A stretch of 64,000 bases of DNA from Flavobacterium sp. ASV13. GTDB lineage: Bacteria > Bacteroidota > Bacteroidia > Flavobacteriales > Flavobacteriaceae. The stretch lies in contig NZ_JQJY01000001.1 in assembly GCF_000745775.1 (NCBI RefSeq), positions 62,001 to 126,000 of the forward strand. The letters run 5' to 3'. Shown one piece after another: positions 60,787-64,000 of this stretch (position 1 is the first letter of the stretch; each line of letters starts with the position of its first letter). A model generated the notes under the pieces. It searched no databases. It worked only from the letters and a program-made list of their open reading frames with translations, and was not told the DNA's origin. A program made the translations under genes and the position numbers.

Positions 60787-62136
60787 TTATTTAATCGGAA
60801 TTGGAAAAACGGGCAAACTCGCATGACCTAAAGCATCTACAGTCTGCACAGCAAAAAAGTAATTATCTTTAGAATAAGGAATTTCTGCTTGTGTATCTTT
60901 CACAAAAAATGTTTTTTCCCAATGTGAAGATGAAGTTTCTCTCATTAAAATCTGATAACCGTATTGGGCTTTTCCTTCTGGAGCTGACCAAATCAAAGTA
61001 GATGAATTCGAAAGTTTTTTAACTTCAATTCCAACATTTTCAGGTGCTTTTGGCGATGAAGCTAGATTAGCCAATGTTGCCAAATTTGCACAAGTATTTT
61101 TTCTTAAATAATCAAAATCCATAAATTCAGGCAAATCACCATATTGAATATTGTTCTCTGTTCTTAAATCCTGATGTTGATGATCAAAATTTTCATTCAT
61201 TTCACAAAAACGAACTGCTGTAAAACCATTTTGGCTAAATGGTGTATGATCGCCGCCTCTTAAAAAACGATCATTTCTATACACTAATTTCACTTTCAAT
61301 TGATCTACATATTGTTCCGTAACCGTTTTAATATATCGGGCTAAAAGTCTTGAAGGACTATCATTGTCACGGCTTATAGCTTTACGCATTTTAGCTTCTT
61401 CCTCCGTTTCTAAATAAGGAATTGTTTCACTAAAAATACGAATTTGAGTATTGTCTCTTAAATTAGTTCCGCTTGATAAACTGTTACCAATCATATCATT
61501 ATTAAGCATTGCAACAATATTCCAGTTTTGTTCTTTCGCTTTTTCAGCAAGATGACGCGCTCCAATTAAACCTTGTTCTTCGCCAGTTACTGCAACAAAT
61601 ATAATAGTAGCCGGAAAAGATCGCTTGCTCATTACTTTTGCCAACTCAATAACTGCAGCAACACCAGAACCATCATCATTTGCTCCCGGCGCATTTGATT
61701 TTATATTCATAACATCTGTAACTCGGGAATCTAAATGTCCGCTAATAATCAGAACGCGATTATCTGTTGGGTCAGTTCCTTTTAAAGTAGCCATTACATT
61801 TCCAATCTGACTGTCGACATTAATTCTTTTTCCATCCGCTTTGACGGTGAAATAATCAATCTCAGAAGTTAATCTTCCGTTTGATTCCAAAGCAAATTTG
61901 TCAAATTCCGATTTTACCCATTGCTGCGCAGCACCAATTCCTTTCGTTTTGTTTTTAGGATCACTTAAAGTATGGCGGGTTCCAAAAGAAACTAATTTAT
62001 GAATTGTTGCTTCGAGATTTTCGGCTTTGATTTCACTAATCATTTTCTTTATTTCCGGATCTTCAGAAACTTGAGAAACAGAAACCTGAGTGAATAATAA
62101 AAAGGCAAAAGCAGAATAAATAATGGTCTTTTTCAT
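60787..62136 (-). CDS. M28-family metallopeptidase with C-terminal FN3-like domain
   Basis: A 449-residue secreted enzyme with a signal peptide ending SVSQ. Zinc ligands are in SGHLDSRVTD, GANDDGSGVAA, EEQGLIGARHL and the late GGDHTPF. Residues about 360-449 form an FN3-like fold (PENVGIEVKKLSNSSTLIWSAPEG). It should cut N-terminal amino acids from peptides outside the cell. TAAATTTG on the minus strand at 62162-62169 is the promoter box. Confidence 0.9.
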   Translation of the reverse strand: MKKTIIYSAFAFLLFTQVSVSQVSEDPEIKKMISEIKAENLEATIHKLVSFGTRHTLSDPKNKTKGIGAAQQWVKSEFDKFALESNGRLTSEIDYFTVKADGKRINVDSQIGNVMATLKGTDPTDNRVLIISGHLDSRVTDVMNIKSNAPGANDDGSGVAAVIELAKVMSKRSFPATIIFVAVTGEEQGLIGARHLAEKAKEQNWNIVAMLNNDMIGNSLSSGTNLRDNTQIRIFSETIPYLETEEEAKMRKAISRDNDSPSRLLARYIKTVTEQYVDQLKVKLVYRNDRFLRGGDHTPFSQNGFTAVRFCEMNENFDHQHQDLRTENNIQYGDLPEFMDFDYLRKNTCANLATLANLASSPKAPENVGIEVKKLSNSSTLIWSAPEGKAQYGYQILMRETSSSHWEKTFFVKDTQAEIPYSKDNYFFAVQTVDALGHASLPVFPIPIK

Positions 62137-62250
62137 TGATTTGGGATTAATTATAGGTTTCCAAATTTAACCAAAAGGAATAAACTACAATATAATGTAT
62201 GCTTCTTTTTTTATCCAAAACATTTTTCGGATTACCATTCTCAAACTTCG

Positions 62251-62258
62251 TACATTTG
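62251..62258 (+). promoter_or_regulatory. Promoter -7 box of the CvfB-like gene
   Basis: TACATTTG fits TAnnTTTG, 20 bases before the ATG at 62279. Confidence 0.5.
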
Positions 62259-62278
62259 CAGCATAGAAATTTAAGAAT

Positions 62279-63136
62279 ATGCTTGAAATAGGAAAATACA
62301 ATACACTTACTATATTACGTGATACTAAAGTGGGTTTGTTTTTAGGAAATCCTGAAAAAGATCCGGATGGAATTCACGATGTTTTACTTCCAAATAAATA
62401 TGTTCCAAATGAATTTGAAATAGGCGAAGAGCTTGTTGTTTTTGTTTATTTGGATCACGAACAGAGACCAGTTGCAACAACACTTGAACCTTATATTTTA
62501 TTGAACGAATTTGCACTATTAAGAGTAAATTATATTAATCAGGTTGGTGCTTTTATGGATTGGGGAATGGAAAAAGACATTCTTGTTCCGTTTAAAGAAC
62601 AGGCGCGCCCGATGGAAAAAGGAAAACGTTACTTGGTATATTTATATTTAGACGAAAAAACAAAACGTTTAGTTGCTTCAAGTAAAACGAATCAGTTTCT
62701 AAACAACGATCATTTGACTGTTGAAAAAGGAGAAGAAGTTGATTTGATCGTTTCGCATATTACTGAAATCGGAATTAATGTAATTATCAACGAGCAACAT
62801 AAAGGTCTTTTATATAAAGATGAAGTATATGATGATTCAATACGAACTGGAGACAGAATGCGCGGTTATATTAAAAACATTCGTCCTGATAATAAAATAG
62901 ATGTTGCTTTACAAGTTCAGGGTTATCAGAGCATTGAGCCAAATGCAGAAAAAATTCTAGATGAATTAAGAGCCAATCGCGGTTTTTTACGTTTAAATGA
63001 TAATTCGCATCCAGAAGATATAAAAACGGTATTGAAGATGAGTAAAAAGACTTTTAAAAAGGCTGTAGGAGCTTTATACAAGGAAAAACTTATTGAAATA
63101 AAAGAAGACGGAATTTATCTTGTAAAAGAGAATTAA
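62279..63136 (+). CDS. CvfB-like S1 RNA-binding protein
   Basis: A 285-residue protein starting MLEIGKYNTLTILRDTKVGLFLG. Three S1-like segments lie at about 1-65, 70-135 and 145-210 (GAFMDWGMEKDILVPFKEQ, IGINVIINEQHKGLLYKDEVYD), and a winged helix closes it (LKMSKKTFKKAVGALYKEKLI). CvfB relatives bind RNA and affect virulence-gene expression in Gram-positives; here the role is unknown. Confidence 0.9.
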   Translation: MLEIGKYNTLTILRDTKVGLFLGNPEKDPDGIHDVLLPNKYVPNEFEIGEELVVFVYLDHEQRPVATTLEPYILLNEFALLRVNYINQVGAFMDWGMEKDILVPFKEQARPMEKGKRYLVYLYLDEKTKRLVASSKTNQFLNNDHLTVEKGEEVDLIVSHITEIGINVIINEQHKGLLYKDEVYDDSIRTGDRMRGYIKNIRPDNKIDVALQVQGYQSIEPNAEKILDELRANRGFLRLNDNSHPEDIKTVLKMSKKTFKKAVGALYKEKLIEIKEDGIYLVKEN

Positions 63137-63159
63137 AATTCCAACAATTTAATATAACA

Positions 63160-63189
63160 AGAAAGGCCGCTCATTACAAGCAGCCTTTC
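63160..63189 (+). terminator. Terminator of the CvfB-like gene
   Basis: AGAAAGGC and GCCTTTCT-type arms with a GC-containing loop, followed by CTTTTTATT. Confidence 0.75.
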
Positions 63190-63301
63190 TCTTTTTATTC
63201 TAGTTTTAAAAAAAATTGTAATTAAAAAAAAACAGAAATAAAATAATTCGAATCCATTCAAAAAATAATAGCTTTATTAATTTTAGAAATTACTTTTCAT
63301 C

Positions 63302-63367
63302 ATGGGTATGTCTTTTAAACAATCAATACATTCATTTTTATTAGCAAAAGCTCGATTTCACGGCTAA
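63302..63367 (+). CDS. Possible leader peptide (21 codons)
   Basis: ATG at 63302 gives a peptide with the segment QSIHSFLLAKARFHG just before the stop. I recall similar short ORFs with an AKARFHG-like end in other Bacteroidota but cannot name them. It lies 500 bases before menB, so it could be an attenuator peptide or belong to a separate small RNA. Confidence 0.35.
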   Translation: MGMSFKQSIHSFLLAKARFHG

Positions 63368-63863
63368 TCCATTTGGTTTGATAAAATAACTTTTAGAAAG
63401 TTTCAGTTAGTATTTTTTTCCTCTTTTCGTAATCAATTTTCTATACTAATTACATTCAACAATTCTATTGTTTAACCGTAGGTGCTACTATCTCCTTTTT
63501 GAAGTTTTAACAAACGCATAAATCATTTGCTCACTGTTTAAGGTTTTTTTACTAATTAGAACCGTAAAAAAATGAGCGACAAATTTTTTAAATTTTCTCA
63601 AAAAAATCATTTTTTAGGTTAATAAATCAGTGAAAGAAAATCAATCTAATATCAACAAAATAAATTGTATCTCGTTGATTTCTAGGGTGTAAAATTACTT
63701 ATTATTTTTTAAAACTAATGTTAAAAAGTGTTATTTTTTGTAAGTAAATACCAATTGTTAACATTGAGTGCTGTTTTGTGGTAAGACTTAAATCAAATTG
63801 AGTAGGTAAAAATGTAAAAATGCTTTATTTTTACACTATAATTATTAAAACAAACAGATAAAA

Positions 63864-64000
63864 ATGGATTGGATTACTGCCAGAGAATTCGAAGATATAA
63901 CCTATAAAAAATGTAATGGAGTTGCCAGAATTGCTTTCAACAGACCAAATGTGAGAAATGCTTTTCGTCCAAAAACAACTTCAGAATTATACCAGGCCTT
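63864..64000 (+). CDS. menB: 1,4-dihydroxy-2-naphthoyl-CoA synthase, N-terminal part
   Basis: Only the first 45 residues are in the window: MDWITAREFEDITYKKCNGV, then ARIAFNRPNVRNAFRPKTTSEL, the typical start of MenB of the crotonase family. It closes the second ring of the menaquinone head group. The gene runs off the right edge. Together with menD it indicates menaquinone-based respiration. Confidence 0.9.
   Translation, partial: MDWITAREFEDITYKKCNGVARIAFNRPNVRNAFRPKTTSELYQA

Larger units (their letters stand above)
63137..63863. other. Gene-poor region before menB
   Basis: Contains the CvfB terminator (63160-63189), a 21-codon ORF at 63302-63367 and AT-rich sequence to the menB start. 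Long T/A runs and several TTTT-rich stems are present, but I cannot assign a riboswitch. A clear TAnnTTTG box before menB is not found. Confidence 0.5.

Noticed and set aside
63241..63262. tRNA-like TTCGAATCC segment
   Set aside because: No acceptor or anticodon stem can be drawn around it.

Overview
The window looks like a Flavobacterium-type chromosome (Bacteroidota). The signs are low GC, promoters of the TAnnTTTG (-7) / TTG (-33) kind, few Shine-Dalgarno sites, many lipoproteins with a Cys lipobox, and typical flavobacterial families (BlaR1-like M56 peptidases, DUF2911, LVIVD proteins, CcsA/ResB fusion, DUF3667). The species is inferred only to about genus level.

Positions 1 to about 18,777 form an AT-rich accessory region that reads as the right part of an integrated mobile island. 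It holds, from the left: a DUF262 (GmrSD-type) gene running off the window edge; a lipoprotein with a small companion ORF; a three-gene bacterial ubiquitin-like operon (triple-ubiquitin-fold protein, E2-E1 fusion, DUF6527 zinc protein); a DUF2188 gene divergent from an XRE regulator / ImmA-IrrE protease pair; a small serine resolvase; a zinc-ribbon Mrr-type endonuclease; a lipoprotein controlled by a small XRE regulator; a polymerase-like protein; an intact fasciclin gene; and a large serine integrase. The integrase ORF runs straight into the truncated 3' part of a second fasciclin gene, which marks the probable right attachment junction near 18,776. The left end is not in the window, so the full island size is unknown. 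The defence-like genes suggest an anti-phage cargo, but that role is inferred.

From 18,776 onward the sequence is ordinary core chromosome. 19-27 kb: RhtA-like exporter, a serine hydrolase, and a duplicated BlaI-BlaR1 operon with three phased operators. 27-34 kb: DUF1684, TatD, TcdA, HAD hydrolase, DUF2911, membrane proteins and a Na+/solute symporter with a tiny upstream membrane peptide. 35-43 kb: PIG-L deacetylase, LVIVD lipoprotein, His-rich secreted protein, BamA/TamA-like outer-membrane protein, AI-2E permease. 43-47 kb: MscS, Maf, UbiA prenyltransferase, KdsC-like phosphatase, DUF2520. 47-55 kb: GH28 pectin hydrolase, CcsA/ResB cytochrome c assembly protein, DUF3667, DoxX, ECF sigma/anti-sigma pair. 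55-64 kb: a gene-poor stretch with a tiny ORF and a strong terminator, glutathione peroxidase, GNAT, thioredoxin, menD, DUF2853, M28 peptidase, CvfB-like RNA-binding protein and the start of menB. Intergenic repeats of flavobacterial style occur only in this right-hand part, which supports the island boundary. I saw no rRNA, tRNA or CRISPR array.
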